A stretch of DNA of 64,000 bases from Alistipes sp. (GCA_017629985.1 JAGBWD010000034.1:1-64000), one strand, 5' to 3'; counted from the stretch's first letter, positions 9,666 to 18,887 are shown. Numbers and translations are program-made. The notes: a model not told the origin generated them from the sequence alone.

Positions 9666-11006
9666 TTACTTGCGATATGTATATTTACCATCTGTCAAAT
9701 CCTCAACATCAAAACACTCATATACGATGGTATAACCACCATAAGCGAGGTTTGATGTGCCGTGTGTCTCCTCCTCATAGAGGAATCCTAGGCGATTATC
9801 CTTCTGCCATGCCATAGTGGAGTATGCCGAGTTGAGAGAGGTAACCTGCTTCACACCATCCCACTGCTGCGCAAACTCTGCAGGGGTGTAGTAATCCTCG
9901 TCAGAGGCCAACTCCTTGTAGTAGATGCCTACGCTCTTACGGCTAGGGCCTAGAGGTAGCGACTGCAACATGATGTGCATAGGCTTGCCATCAGCAACAC
10001 GTGTTACAGGGATGAGCATAACCTCGCCATTAGTAGAGTTATCCTTCGACTCTACACCGCCATTTGTAGCACCCGAGAATACAGCCTCCTCCCATACTCC
10101 TGCGCCACTATTTACATCGGTATACATGAAGAAGTTGTAGTAGCGACCACCATTATAGCGCGAGCTGATAAGTATTGTGCCATCGGGGAACTCCTCAACC
10201 TTTGGCTCATCAGCAGTGTTATATACCGCTGGGGTGTTGATATTACCCAATACCTTCCATGAGCCACCGAAGTCGTCCGAGAAGAGGATATAGTTCATGT
10301 GCTTTGCCTGTCTATCGCGCACCAGCACAGCACAATAGAGGCGATAATACTCTCCAACCTTTGTCTTACGACTCTGCATGATACGTCCCGAAGCAACAAA
10401 CATAGAACGCACAGGGCCATACGAGGAGTTGTCAAACTGCGAATATATCGACTCGGCGATATCCTCGGGCTTGCTCCATGTCTTACCGCCATCCTCGGAG
10501 TAGAAACGGGCGATGTTTTGGTGGTTGTAACGTGTGCCATTTTGGAATGAGACATTACCCGCACACGACAAAAGAAGCACTCTGTCAGAGTCACAATCTG
10601 CGACAATACATGGGTCGCCAAAACCTACATTCATAAAGTCTGGCGATGCCGCACCCTTACCCTCGATTAGTGGCATTACATCGCTCCACGTATTGCCGTT
10701 GTCATGTGATAGACGATAGTGTAGGTCGATGCGACCCTTATCCGTCACACCAATATCAGTACCGCTATGGCGATAGTCGGCAACTGCGATAAGCGTACCA
10801 CTCTTTGTGACTGCCAACGCTGGAATACGGTATGGGATATCCGATGGGTTCAACAACTGAAATACCTCAAAGCGAGCTGCAGGCTCTGTAGGTTGTGGCT
10901 CTGGCTCTGGCTCCTTGGCCACAGCATCACTCTTTGTGCAGCTACAAGCAAAGAGTGCCATAGCTACAAGGCCAAACATTGATATACGCATAAAATCTTT
11001 TATCAT
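9666..11006 (-). CDS. Exo-alpha-sialidase lipoprotein (GH33)
   Basis: A 446-residue sialidase that would remove terminal sialic acids from host glycans at the cell surface or in the periplasm. It has the catalytic-Arg motif YRIP (59-62), Asp boxes SHDNGNTWSD, SEDGGKTWSK and SDDFGGSWKV, and the downstream SSRYNGGRYYNF segment expected of the active site. The signal peptide ends at a lipobox (LFAC, Cys21), followed by an acidic Pro-rich linker, so a lipoprotein is likely. The frame opens at 11051 but that start lies inside the upstream gene; ATG 11006, just past its stop, leads directly into the signal peptide. No sialic acid catabolism genes are nearby. Confidence 0.88.
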   Translation of the reverse strand: MIKDFMRISMFGLVAMALFACSCTKSDAVAKEPEPEPQPTEPAARFEVFQLLNPSDIPYRIPALAVTKSGTLIAVADYRHSGTDIGVTDKGRIDLHYRLSHDNGNTWSDVMPLIEGKGAASPDFMNVGFGDPCIVADCDSDRVLLLSCAGNVSFQNGTRYNHQNIARFYSEDGGKTWSKPEDIAESIYSQFDNSSYGPVRSMFVASGRIMQSRKTKVGEYYRLYCAVLVRDRQAKHMNYILFSDDFGGSWKVLGNINTPAVYNTADEPKVEEFPDGTILISSRYNGGRYYNFFMYTDVNSGAGVWEEAVFSGATNGGVESKDNSTNGEVMLIPVTRVADGKPMHIMLQSLPLGPSRKSVGIYYKELASDEDYYTPAEFAQQWDGVKQVTSLNSAYSTMAWQKDNRLGFLYEEETHGTSNLAYGGYTIVYECFDVEDLTDGKYTYRK

Positions 11007-11014
11007 AACATCAA

Positions 11015-11758
11015 CTATTTGCGATAGGTGTAGTATGCTCCAGCCTGACATGTAGGCATAAGCACAATATCATTTACGTTCATGTGTGCTGGGAGGTTAA
11101 GCATCCAGTGGATAGCCTCGGCAATATCCTCACCCTGAAGAGCCTCAACGCCACGGTATACACCCTCTGCACGCTCCTTGTCGCCATGGAAACGCACCTC
11201 CGAGAACTCTGTCTCCACCATACCTGGACGCACCTCACCAACCTTGATGCCAGCGCTCAACAAATCGGCACGCATAGCCATCGAGATAGCGTGTACGGCA
11301 TGCTTCGAGGCGCAATAGACAGCACCATTCTCATAAGGCTCGGTGCCGGCGATAGAGCCTATGTTGATAATATGGCCACCCTTGCCAGCCTCGACCATAG
11401 CGCCACTGATAATCTTGGTAACATAAAGAAGACCCTTGACATTGGTGTCAATCATAGCATCCCAATCGCGAGAGTCACCCTTGTCGATATGCTCCAAACC
11501 CGCTGCAAGGCCTGCATTGTTGATAAGGATATCTACACGGCCAAGAGGCTTCAGATGCTCTATACACTCTGCCTCCGAGCGAACATCAAAGTTGAGAACA
11601 ACGCACTTCGCACCCTTTGCCTCAACCTCCGCCTTCAACGCCTCGAGACGCTCCTTGCGGCGACCTGTGATGATGATTTCGGTATTAGGCTCTGCAAGGC
11701 GCAACGCTGTAGCACGACCAATACCCGATGTAGCTCCTGTTACAAGAATTCTTTTCAT
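11015..11758 (-). CDS. SDR-family NAD(P)-dependent oxidoreductase, YdfG-like
   Basis: A 247-residue short-chain dehydrogenase. It shows the Rossmann motif TGATSGIG near the N terminus, NNAG (about residue 83), and the catalytic Ser with YxxxK (YCASKHA). Its best resemblance is to the YdfG group (3-hydroxy acid / L-allo-threonine dehydrogenases, usually NADP+). The start is ATG 11758 because MKRILVTG begins there; the longer frame to 11812 runs into the promoter-proximal leader. It is the first gene of the operon with the sialidase, apt and recG, behind a perfect consensus promoter. The substrate cannot be assigned. Confidence 0.88.
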   Translation of the reverse strand: MKRILVTGATSGIGRATALRLAEPNTEIIITGRRKERLEALKAEVEAKGAKCVVLNFDVRSEAECIEHLKPLGRVDILINNAGLAAGLEHIDKGDSRDWDAMIDTNVKGLLYVTKIISGAMVEAGKGGHIINIGSIAGTEPYENGAVYCASKHAVHAISMAMRADLLSAGIKVGEVRPGMVETEFSEVRFHGDKERAEGVYRGVEALQGEDIAEAIHWMLNLPAHMNVNDIVLMPTCQAGAYYTYRK

Positions 11759-11817
11759 AATATTTTGATGTTTTATAAATTTAGTTCTCCTACCATATCT
11801 GGAATATTCCAAACACG

Positions 11818-11848
11818 CAAATTTACGAAAATTTATCCAACATTCAAA
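11818..11848 (-). promoter_or_regulatory. Consensus promoter of the SDR-sialidase-apt-recG operon
   Basis: Minus-strand TTTG (11845-11848), a 19-nt spacer and TAAATTTG (11818-11825). This is a perfect match to TTTG-N19-TAnnTTTG, 60 bp before the SDR start. Confidence 0.75.
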
Positions 11849-11873
11849 TACCTATCTTCAATAATAACAGAAA

Positions 11874-11911
11874 ATGGGGGCTGCCAACAAGTATGTTGTG
11901 CAGGCCCCCAT
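11874..11911. terminator. GC-rich hairpin, probable terminator for the phage island
   Basis: ATGGGGGC pairs with GCCCCCAT, with a second short helix ACAA/TTGT inside. It stands between the leftward phage-island operon and the SDR promoter. There is no T run, so it may stop transcription only weakly or mark an RNA end. Confidence 0.5.
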
Positions 11912-11918
11912 AACCGAA

Positions 11919-12038
11919 GAGAGTGAATAAAAAGATGTAGTTTTAGGCTTGCGAAGCCCGAAAAAGCGGAGTTTACTGAGCGTAAATGAGCATTTTGAGG
12001 GCAAGCGTAACGACAAAATACACTTTTTAGTCACTCTC
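11919..12038. repeat. 120-bp element bounded by imperfect inverted repeats
   Basis: The left arm at 11919-11939 and right arm at 12019-12038 are inverted copies: GAGAGTGA pairs with TCACTCTC and TAAAAAG with CTTTTTA. Pairing continues inward with TTTT/AAAA and GCTTGC/GCAAGC, giving about 30 pairs over an imperfect stem. Inside lie two short hairpins, GGCTTGCGAAGCC and TTTACTGAGCGTAAA. It has no coding frame. It could be a MITE-like remnant or a structured 3' RNA of the phage island, whose last gene ends 39 bp to the right. Confidence 0.6.
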
Positions 12039-12076
12039 CATTAGAGGTAGCAATTACATGGGGAAAGGGGCTATCA

Positions 12077-12487
12077 CTATGGTTGAGACTCCATAAACAT
12101 CTGCCACCCCGACTCCACATCCGCCATCACAACTTTCGCGCCATTCTCTATCTCCGACATCGCCGCAACGATGGGTATCATATCTCGCACCGAGAGCGTA
12201 TCCAGCCTCTCATCGGCCCTAATCCCTGTCCTACGCACCACATAGCGAATATATGATTCGGTGAAGTTCTCCGTTGCTGGAGCATAGCGATTTAACATCT
12301 GGCGAATAGTATCTAAACCATATCTTCGTCTATAGCTATCGAGTAGCACAAACATAGCACGATAGCCGTAGCTCATGCTCTCAAACTCCTTAAACTCATC
12401 ATCCCTACTAGGAACCACCTCACCATCGTAGCGGACTTTTGAGTGGCGGATATTTCCTGGATTACAATTACGAATACCCCTACTCAT
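12077..12487 (-). CDS. Phage endolysin-like protein (NPGNIR / structural protein P5 type)
   Basis: A 136-residue protein starting MSRGIRNCNPGNIRHSK, the signature of small phage-associated muralytic proteins often annotated as structural protein P5 or lysozyme-like. It then has FESMSYGYRAMFVLLDSY and NRYAPATENFTESYI, the conserved segments of that family. It would cleave peptidoglycan during lysis or entry. No signal peptide is seen, so export would depend on the holin encoded just upstream. Its ATG overlaps the holin stop by 8 bp, so the two are translationally coupled. It is the last gene of the island. Confidence 0.8.
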   Translation of the reverse strand: MSRGIRNCNPGNIRHSKVRYDGEVVPSRDDEFKEFESMSYGYRAMFVLLDSYRRRYGLDTIRQMLNRYAPATENFTESYIRYVVRRTGIRADERLDTLSVRDMIPIVAAMSEIENGAKVVMADVESGWQMFMESQP

Positions 12488-12905
12488 CCTCCACCTCCCT
12501 CTCTACGCGATGCTTCACCCAGCGGCTCATCCACTGAAAAAGCGGGGAGCAACTTATTGCTGACGCATTCTCCAAAAACGACCACAGCTCGACACCACAT
12601 ACAAAGCCGGTAAACAGTTTTGCCATATTGAGGTGCATGAACTCTAAAACATGATTATCCATAATCCACATCATCACTATAGCTATGGCCACAAACCCCG
12701 CCTTGAGTATCGTGCGCCACGCCTTGCGGCTCTCAAACCACCACTCGCGCCCCTCGCGCTGCGCCACAGCACGTGAGGCTATGATGCCCGTGACAAAATC
12801 TATGGTTATGAATAGTGTGGCAATGGCAATGAGGGGCGCTATGGGACAAAAGAGTCCACATAGCGAAGCTACTACGGCACTAAAATATCTGAACAATACC
12901 TCCAT
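12480..12905 (-). CDS. Phage holin (Phage_holin_4_1-like)
   Basis: A 141-residue small membrane protein. It has hydrophobic segments at about residues 5-40 (ending in ITIDFVTGIIASR, typical of the toxin-secretion/phage-lysis holin group), 66-84 and 95-112, and a charged C terminus (HRVEREVEDE). It would form the membrane lesion that releases the downstream endolysin. Its first codons overlap the end of the connector gene by 26 bp in another frame, and its end overlaps the endolysin start. Such overlaps are typical of an intact phage lysis cassette. Confidence 0.8.
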   Translation of the reverse strand: MEVLFRYFSAVVASLCGLFCPIAPLIAIATLFITIDFVTGIIASRAVAQREGREWWFESRKAWRTILKAGFVAIAIVMMWIMDNHVLEFMHLNMAKLFTGFVCGVELWSFLENASAISCSPLFQWMSRWVKHRVEREVEDE

Positions 12906-13347
12906 CTATCATACAATGGTTTAATGGGTTATCAATAGGATTATACTCTGGGAATTGGTCGCTATGTGCATTTAGGTAGTCAGAGAGACGGCGCGAAAAT
13001 GTCGCCGCTGTATGACGCAGACGCATAACTATAGCATCACGAGCATCGTTATCCGCCTCGCTAAAATCATTATCGTAGCCGATACCCAATCGCCCAGCAA
13101 GGAGAGGCTCTGCAACATAACGCGCCCATGCTGCAACCATGGGGGCTACATAATCTTCGCAGAGCGAGGTGTAACTGCCAGCCATAAGGGCATCATAGAG
13201 AGACTCACCAATGATTGGTATCAAATATTTGCTCTCGGCAACTACAATATCTGCAATGGTTATCTTCGCGGCGGTCATAACACCCTCGGGGACATACGCC
13301 AACTCCACGACCTGCTGTGTTGTTATTATTGTTTTCATACTCATCAT
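12880..13347 (-). CDS. DUF6712-like putative head-connector protein
   Basis: A 155-residue, mostly helical protein directly after the portal gene, where phages encode head completion or connector proteins. Visible segments are AKITIADIVVAESKYLIPIIGESLYDAL, a middle YVAPMVAAWARYVAEPLL, and MRLRHTAATFSRRLSDYLNAH. These fit the DUF6712 family of Bacteroidota phages, though this is recognition of pattern rather than a search. The ATG at 13347 overlaps the portal stop as ATGA, indicating coupled translation; ATG 13338 is an alternative start. Confidence 0.65.
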   Translation of the reverse strand: MMSMKTIITTQQVVELAYVPEGVMTAAKITIADIVVAESKYLIPIIGESLYDALMAGSYTSLCEDYVAPMVAAWARYVAEPLLAGRLGIGYDNDFSEADNDARDAIVMRLRHTAATFSRRLSDYLNAHSDQFPEYNPIDNPLNHCMIDGGIVQIF

Positions 13348-14549
13348 GTTTTAGATATCTCCGCCAGGAAGCGCTGCTGCTCGGGACTATGCTCATCATA
13401 ATCTAGGCCATCGGCCTTACGCGCCTCCCATATTCTCATATAACCAGGCTTGGAACGTGTAGGTGGTCTATTGACAATCTCCAACGAGGAGGCATCAACA
13501 CCCAGCACCATCCTAATTATAGCTCGCAGAGGCTCCATCAGCTCCGCCTGCTGGGGTAGAATTACGGTGTTTAGCGCCACCTCATACTCGTTGAGAATAC
13601 GCTCTGTGGAGAATCCCGAGGCGTAATCCAAACCACTCAACGAACGAAACCAAGAGTGTGCCACAACAAGGTCCGACTCCGCCTGCGTGTGTAACCTCTG
13701 CCAATCACCATCCGAGGAGGTGTTGATGGGTATAAAACGCGAATTATCATTCTCGCTCTCGCCACGCAACACAAATAGCACCTGACCAGGATTTCCCGCA
13801 AACTTCTCCTCGGCGATGCGCACTATGCGATCGGCCTCCTGCTCGCTATCTACAGCATTATCGAGCATCATTACTCCAGATAGCTGGAAGGCATTGTCGA
13901 TACGCGAGATATTCCAATGGTCTGTCTTATAGACTATTGCCGCAGCATCAAGGCCCGCGATATATGGTGCCACGCCATAGTGCGAAAACATAGGCTCATA
14001 GCTCTTATAGTGAACCACAGTACGCAGAGTGCCATCTGCCGCCTCCGAAAATTCGGGGTAGAGCGCAAGCGTAGTAGCCTCTGCAGCGCGGTACGCAGAC
14101 CAGTCGTGATGCACCACAACATGCTTTGAGTCCTCCGCAAGGCGACACTTCGAGGCATCTATCTGATAGAACGAGAGAAACGAGTGGCGAGCATCGGTAA
14201 CAACCTCCATAAAGGCGTTGCCAAACATCGCCATATCCATCGCCAAACGCGATAACACACTTCGCAGCGACTCTCCATCGCCATTTGCGCAGGTAGCAAG
14301 ATGCGATAACTGTGGTATGCCATCATCGTAGATAACACCCTTGCCAGCGATGTAATCTGCCTTGTCGTTTATGATTCTGCGATGCGCCACGGAGCGCCGT
14401 GCAAGGAGCGACAGTGCATTAGGAAGTAGATTATCACTACCCCACTTCCACACCCTATCTACCTCTGCTTTTCCACCACCGCCCGAGCCTAAAAGAGGCT
14501 CGGAGCGGTTTGATGCTACAACCACACGTGTAGCAATTTTGTTAGTCAT
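13344..14549 (-). CDS. Phage portal protein
   Basis: A 401-residue portal-like protein, which in phages forms the dodecameric ring through which DNA enters the head. It shows WKWGSDNLLPNALSLLARRS, RRIINDKADYIAGKG, the MAMFGNAFMEVV segment and the C-terminal YEVALNTVILPQQAELMEPLRAIIRMV helix, the order expected of Bacteroidota portals. No terminase gene lies beside it, which is unusual. It sits downstream of the capsid gene rather than upstream of the protease as in classical HK97 order. The frame is open throughout. Confidence 0.82.
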   Translation of the reverse strand: MTNKIATRVVVASNRSEPLLGSGGGGKAEVDRVWKWGSDNLLPNALSLLARRSVAHRRIINDKADYIAGKGVIYDDGIPQLSHLATCANGDGESLRSVLSRLAMDMAMFGNAFMEVVTDARHSFLSFYQIDASKCRLAEDSKHVVVHHDWSAYRAAEATTLALYPEFSEAADGTLRTVVHYKSYEPMFSHYGVAPYIAGLDAAAIVYKTDHWNISRIDNAFQLSGVMMLDNAVDSEQEADRIVRIAEEKFAGNPGQVLFVLRGESENDNSRFIPINTSSDGDWQRLHTQAESDLVVAHSWFRSLSGLDYASGFSTERILNEYEVALNTVILPQQAELMEPLRAIIRMVLGVDASSLEIVNRPPTRSKPGYMRIWEARKADGLDYDEHSPEQQRFLAEISKT

Positions 14550-14586
14550 AAAATTCTAAATGTTAAGGATTATACACTGCCGCTAA

Positions 14587-15552
14587 CTAGAGCGATGCCC
14601 ACACCATGAGTGTCTCATCGAGAATCTCTGTACCAGCAAGGAATGTAGCTCGCTGGCGGTTCTCCATTACATCGGGGTTATACCACATGCGCACCTCCGA
14701 GCCTGGATAATCAGAGGTATTAACAGCAAGCACGAGGTTGCGGCGGTCGGTGAGCAAACAATAAGAGGATGCTGTGCCACCTTCCGAAATATACTGCGTG
14801 ATGCCCATATCTACGAGCTTGATTCCGTGATATGTCAATTCGCGGCGGCCCGACACAAGGTCGATATATGCGCCATCGGAAGCATGACCATCGAGATACT
14901 CCTCATAAGCCTCATAGATATCTGTCGTCACGAAATATGCTAGGTTACCCTCACCACGCAACGCCTTTAGCTCGGGGCGAGCTACAGCCCACATACCCTT
15001 GAGAAGCTCCACTACATTATCCGCAGTTATGGCCTCACCCGATGCGTTATATGTTGTCACCGTTGGCGACTCGCTATACTGCGCTGCACGTGTGAGGAAG
15101 CCATCCATCATGTTATACTTCTCTGCACCGGTATCACCAATCCACATCAGCACACGAAGGCTCTCGGCAATAGCTGCTCTAAACATCTCTGTCTCGGCCT
15201 GCTCCAGCTCCGAACCAGTGAGGTCATCGAGATTCACATCCGAGCGACCTACAATAAGCTCGTAGACACTCTGGAAGTAGTCCGATGCGGAGAATCCCAC
15301 CTCGGCCTTTAGCTTCTGCATGTCGATACTCTTCTGCACACGTGTTGCGGAGTTACCACCTGTCCAGCCCGAGCTATACCTCTTCAAGACATCGCTACTT
15401 GGACTCCACATCTGAATTGTAGTAGGTACAGGCATGTTGTACATAACACGAATACCAAGCTGCTCGGCATTCTCACCCACAAACATTGGGCGGAAGAAGA
15501 TAGTCTCAAGGTCACGACCTGTATAGGTCTTTGCATTTTCAATAAGTCCCAT
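14587..15552 (-). CDS. Phage major capsid protein (HK97-like)
   Basis: A 321-residue protein with features of a Bacteroidota HK97-fold capsid: an N-terminal MYNMPVPTTIQMWSPSSDVLKRY segment, a helical middle (FRAAIAESLRVLMWIGDTGAEKYN), a domain with LVSGRRELTYHGIKLVDMG, and a C-terminal WYNPDVMENRQRATFLAGTEILDETLMVWA. It follows the ClpP-like protease by 65 bp, the usual protease-capsid pairing. Those 65 bp are AT-rich and may give the capsid gene its own strong initiation site. The assignment rests on position and motifs. Confidence 0.75.
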   Translation of the reverse strand: MGLIENAKTYTGRDLETIFFRPMFVGENAEQLGIRVMYNMPVPTTIQMWSPSSDVLKRYSSGWTGGNSATRVQKSIDMQKLKAEVGFSASDYFQSVYELIVGRSDVNLDDLTGSELEQAETEMFRAAIAESLRVLMWIGDTGAEKYNMMDGFLTRAAQYSESPTVTTYNASGEAITADNVVELLKGMWAVARPELKALRGEGNLAYFVTTDIYEAYEEYLDGHASDGAYIDLVSGRRELTYHGIKLVDMGITQYISEGGTASSYCLLTDRRNLVLAVNTSDYPGSEVRMWYNPDVMENRQRATFLAGTEILDETLMVWASL

Positions 15553-15616
15553 AATTTTAAAATGTTTAATGTGTTAATAAAAAGGTTTTTGCTAGTTTTA
15601 TCTCTGTAAATCAAGG

Positions 15617-16459
15617 TTATCGAAGGCGGATATTGCGAGCATCCTCCTCATAGGCCATGGTGCGAGGGTCGTGCTTCACATCTACAGGGTCGGGGTCTTG
15701 GACACTCTTTACCGTTGTAGGGGCTACACTCCCCTGCCTCTCCATAAGATTGCGCAAAGCAGCATGTGTCGAGGCATGGTTTACGGTAGTCTGCGGAGCG
15801 ACATCTCCTATACCAATACTCTTGAGAAGCGCCATGACACCACGCTTGGCATACTCCACGATTGAGCCTTCGTTATGCTCATCCAGAACCCCATCCACAA
15901 GGCCTTGCTCGATAGCCTCGGCAGGGGATAGCCAGCGGCCACGGCCTCCATTCTCGGCCATAAGGGCTGCAATATCCTCATTGCTGCGCCCAGAACGCGA
16001 AGCATATATCTCTGCCAAGCGGCAATCCGTCTGCTGAAGCATCTCCACCTCGGCCATAAGCTCCTCGGCATTACCCTCCGTAGAGCATATCGAATTGTGG
16101 ATGAGATATAGCGATGATGGTGCTACGAAACGACACCCCTCACTCGCTGCCTGCGCCACGATTGTTGCTGCCGAGGCGGTGTAACCATAACAACAGGTAA
16201 TCACCCTAGCACCTGTGGCACGAAGCGCCTCGTAAATCAATAGTGCATCGTTTACATCGCCACCCGTAGAGCGAATATTGACACGTATCTCACTGTTACG
16301 GATATCCGATATTTGTGATACATACTCCCTAAATCGCTCGTATGTAGCTACACGACTATCGGGATTATCGAACTGCCACGACTCATCCACTCCGATTGTA
16401 CCCTCGATATCTATTATCGTGCAGTCTACTTCGTTTTTAATTCTAATATTCTGATTCAT
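15617..16459 (-). CDS. ClpP-related prohead protease
   Basis: A 280-residue S14-type serine protease that would trim capsid precursors during head maturation. With the start at ATG 16459 the triad is visible: Ser96 in GYTASAAT, His121 in LYLIHNS and Asp145 in QQTDCRLAE. The oxyanion-side NIRSTGGDVNDALLIY motif lies at 61-76. A GTG at 16543 would add 28 Lys/Ser-rich residues; the shorter form fits the domain start. It directly precedes the capsid gene. A ClpP housekeeping role is unlikely because of the phage neighbours and the C-terminal extension. Confidence 0.85.
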   Translation of the reverse strand: MNQNIRIKNEVDCTIIDIEGTIGVDESWQFDNPDSRVATYERFREYVSQISDIRNSEIRVNIRSTGGDVNDALLIYEALRATGARVITCCYGYTASAATIVAQAASEGCRFVAPSSLYLIHNSICSTEGNAEELMAEVEMLQQTDCRLAEIYASRSGRSNEDIAALMAENGGRGRWLSPAEAIEQGLVDGVLDEHNEGSIVEYAKRGVMALLKSIGIGDVAPQTTVNHASTHAALRNLMERQGSVAPTTVKSVQDPDPVDVKHDPRTMAYEEDARNIRLR

Positions 16460-16558
16460 AACATTTTTATCATTACTTTCACTACTTTTAGACTTTAGCT
16501 TTTTGCCTCCTCCAATACCCCATTGGCGGTGAGCGAACTCCACTCATCATCATAATCT

Positions 16559-18883
16559 TTAGTCACACCTCAAGCGTTGAAACCTACATCGTGCCACTCC
16601 ACGCTCACCATCATAGGCAAGTATCTCATCAAGACGGAACAACGAGCTATTACCACCCACCTTCAGTCTAAAGCGCGAACGTATCGTAGCCCCACTGCTA
16701 TTGGGGTCAAAAAGTGATATATACTCTGCTGGTGGAAGATAGATATCCATCGTAACCCTCTGTCGCTGTGCCACCTCCTGCATCTCATTGTCGTAGAAGC
16801 GGTGTAGGCCACTGCACCCATCTCTATCCTCAAAGCAGAGTGTCTCACCACACTCGGGAGAGTGAAAGGCCACAAGAGGATACTGCTTAATGCTATTTAC
16901 CATAGGCCAATACTCCTTACCCGTAAGGGGCTTCAGGCCATGATAGAGCGCCACACGTGGTGCCACATACTCCTGGTCATCAACGATATCACGATTTCCC
17001 ACCGCAAGCAGCGCCGCCGAGGGTGCCACGCCTATAGCTCCCTGCATGGATGCCGTAGCTAGAAAGAGGGGATTTAGCCTCGAGGCAACACTCTGCTTCA
17101 CAGCAAAGCTATCGCCCATAAGATTCCACTCTCCAAATATCGAATCACCATCCATAAGACGCTTCGTGGCACCATCCGATGGCTGATAGCCATAGCGGGT
17201 CACAAGAAAGCTATCTGCCACACACTCCTCAATCGTCACCTCGCCATCGAGTTCTCTACCTCGCCAATCCACCTCACCGCCCGCAAAAAAGTCATCATAC
17301 GGCTCGATATATATCCTCTTTGAGGGGCGATGGGTGTAGATACATAGGTTGAAGAGGTGGGCTATAGCCTCCAGAAGTTGAGCCTGTGAGATGTCGTGAT
17401 TGGCGATATCCTTAAACGTAACCTTCTCACCATATCCAGCCACACCACCAAAGATTGGTGTGATGCTACACCCTGCATGTAACGTAAGATTCATGCCCTC
17501 TTCAGCGCCATAAAAGTATACCTCATTGAAGCGCTTGGGGGATGTTGGAGAGAGCGAGCTAAATGAGGTTCGTACGGTAATCTTCACCTCGCGTGTACCC
17601 CTCTCCTCAACATAACTATCGTATATCGCCCAATCTCCCGTATATGGTAGGCGGATACCCCCTGCAGAGTTCGAAACATATAACTTTGCAACTCCTCTGA
17701 ACCCTGGTTCAAAACTTATCTCTGTCACCGCTGCCGTGATATCGCCAACACCCGTAAGATAGTAGCTCTTGGCGGGGTCAAAGTCGAAGATAAAGAGTTT
17801 ATATCCAGCCCCTGGGACAATCTCATTACTACGATTAGCAAAGTGGTTAGGGAGTCCTATATCGACATAACACTCATCGCCAAAATAGAGCGTATCGAAG
17901 CCACAAAGCCGCGATGAGGATGCTATGCGATACTCGGTAGTATAATGCAGGTTGATATCAAAGGCTACGCTTATCTCGCGCTTGGGGCGAAATGTAGGCA
18001 CATTATTCTCAAACGTAAAGCAGCCTCCATTATCGTAAGCTCCAATGGATAGGTTTCCATTCTCATCTAGAGTATTTGGGTTTACCGTATCAACTACATT
18101 TCCTACGTTGCTGCCGCCTACAGGCCTATAGGCATCTACACGACCTATGATTGACGCCTGCGCGGTGTTGGTGCAGGTGCGGAGAGCCTTGAAGCCCATC
18201 GAGGTATAAGCCTCGCTAGCCTCCACACGCTTATATGCTCCGCTAATCATTAGCTTTTTGGCAAATGAGCTACTCAAAAAGTTGCTACATATCTGATATC
18301 CAGCCTCATTAGCAATGCTATCAATAATCGCCGACACCGAAATAAAGGGGTAATAGTTATGTGGGAGGAGTGTCTGTTGTGGCACTAGGATTCCTGTTTC
18401 GGCCTCCTGAACATAGCTATCACGGTGCAGAGGCAGCATCCTTACAGCAGCAGGATTACTCCATGTGTTATTTATATCGCGAGGATACATCCACAGCTCT
18501 AAATCTATTGCCGTATCGCTCAACCGAGTATTAGCAGCGTTATCGGCCCACTCGGCACCTCCCACACGAACTCTTACCCTATATATCACCTCCCCACCTC
18601 TACGCTTAACACCCAGAAGTGTGGCGACACCCGAGAAGATTACTACACCCCCAACCTCTATCCTTGCACTATGATAGCTGTCGTTAAATATCGACTTGCG
18701 ATGCAGCTCCTCACTCATGCCAAACATATCTCCAGACCCATCCATGCTCCTTACCTCCAAAACTACCTCGGAGCCTTCGCGCCATCCCTCAACACCTCGC
18801 AGAGCCGAAAACCTATAAAGCGGAAGCCTAAAGCCCTCATTAACCACCCCAACCTCCACATCATCAATAAACACTCTCATCAT
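16559..18883 (-). CDS. Large phage structural protein, possibly tail-tip or baseplate hub-like
   Basis: A 774-residue protein with no family I can name with certainty. It starts MMRVFIDDVEVGVVNEGFRL and includes beta-rich segments, a motif resembling hub or fibre-attachment proteins (VTIEECVADSFLVTRYGYQ; KRIYIEPYDDFFAGGEVDW) and a Tyr/Gly-rich middle. It has no signal peptide or membrane helix. Starts at 18883 and 18880 both follow the upstream stop within 8 bp; the frame to 18979 would overlap the previous gene. By position it is a virion or baseplate protein, but it lies upstream of the head genes, where a tail protein is not expected. Confidence 0.6.
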   Translation of the reverse strand: MMRVFIDDVEVGVVNEGFRLPLYRFSALRGVEGWREGSEVVLEVRSMDGSGDMFGMSEELHRKSIFNDSYHSARIEVGGVVIFSGVATLLGVKRRGGEVIYRVRVRVGGAEWADNAANTRLSDTAIDLELWMYPRDINNTWSNPAAVRMLPLHRDSYVQEAETGILVPQQTLLPHNYYPFISVSAIIDSIANEAGYQICSNFLSSSFAKKLMISGAYKRVEASEAYTSMGFKALRTCTNTAQASIIGRVDAYRPVGGSNVGNVVDTVNPNTLDENGNLSIGAYDNGGCFTFENNVPTFRPKREISVAFDINLHYTTEYRIASSSRLCGFDTLYFGDECYVDIGLPNHFANRSNEIVPGAGYKLFIFDFDPAKSYYLTGVGDITAAVTEISFEPGFRGVAKLYVSNSAGGIRLPYTGDWAIYDSYVEERGTREVKITVRTSFSSLSPTSPKRFNEVYFYGAEEGMNLTLHAGCSITPIFGGVAGYGEKVTFKDIANHDISQAQLLEAIAHLFNLCIYTHRPSKRIYIEPYDDFFAGGEVDWRGRELDGEVTIEECVADSFLVTRYGYQPSDGATKRLMDGDSIFGEWNLMGDSFAVKQSVASRLNPLFLATASMQGAIGVAPSAALLAVGNRDIVDDQEYVAPRVALYHGLKPLTGKEYWPMVNSIKQYPLVAFHSPECGETLCFEDRDGCSGLHRFYDNEMQEVAQRQRVTMDIYLPPAEYISLFDPNSSGATIRSRFRLKVGGNSSLFRLDEILAYDGERGVARCRFQRLRCD

Positions 18884-18887
18884 ACCT

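Noticed and set aside
9666..11060. Sialidase and SDR both end in the residues YTYRK, suggesting a duplicated 3' end
   Set aside because: The DNA around the two stops does not align beyond a few codons; chance is the simpler reading.
11015..11926. Long plus-strand frames opposite the SDR and other minus-strand genes
   Set aside because: They mirror strongly supported genes and lack any protein-like motif.
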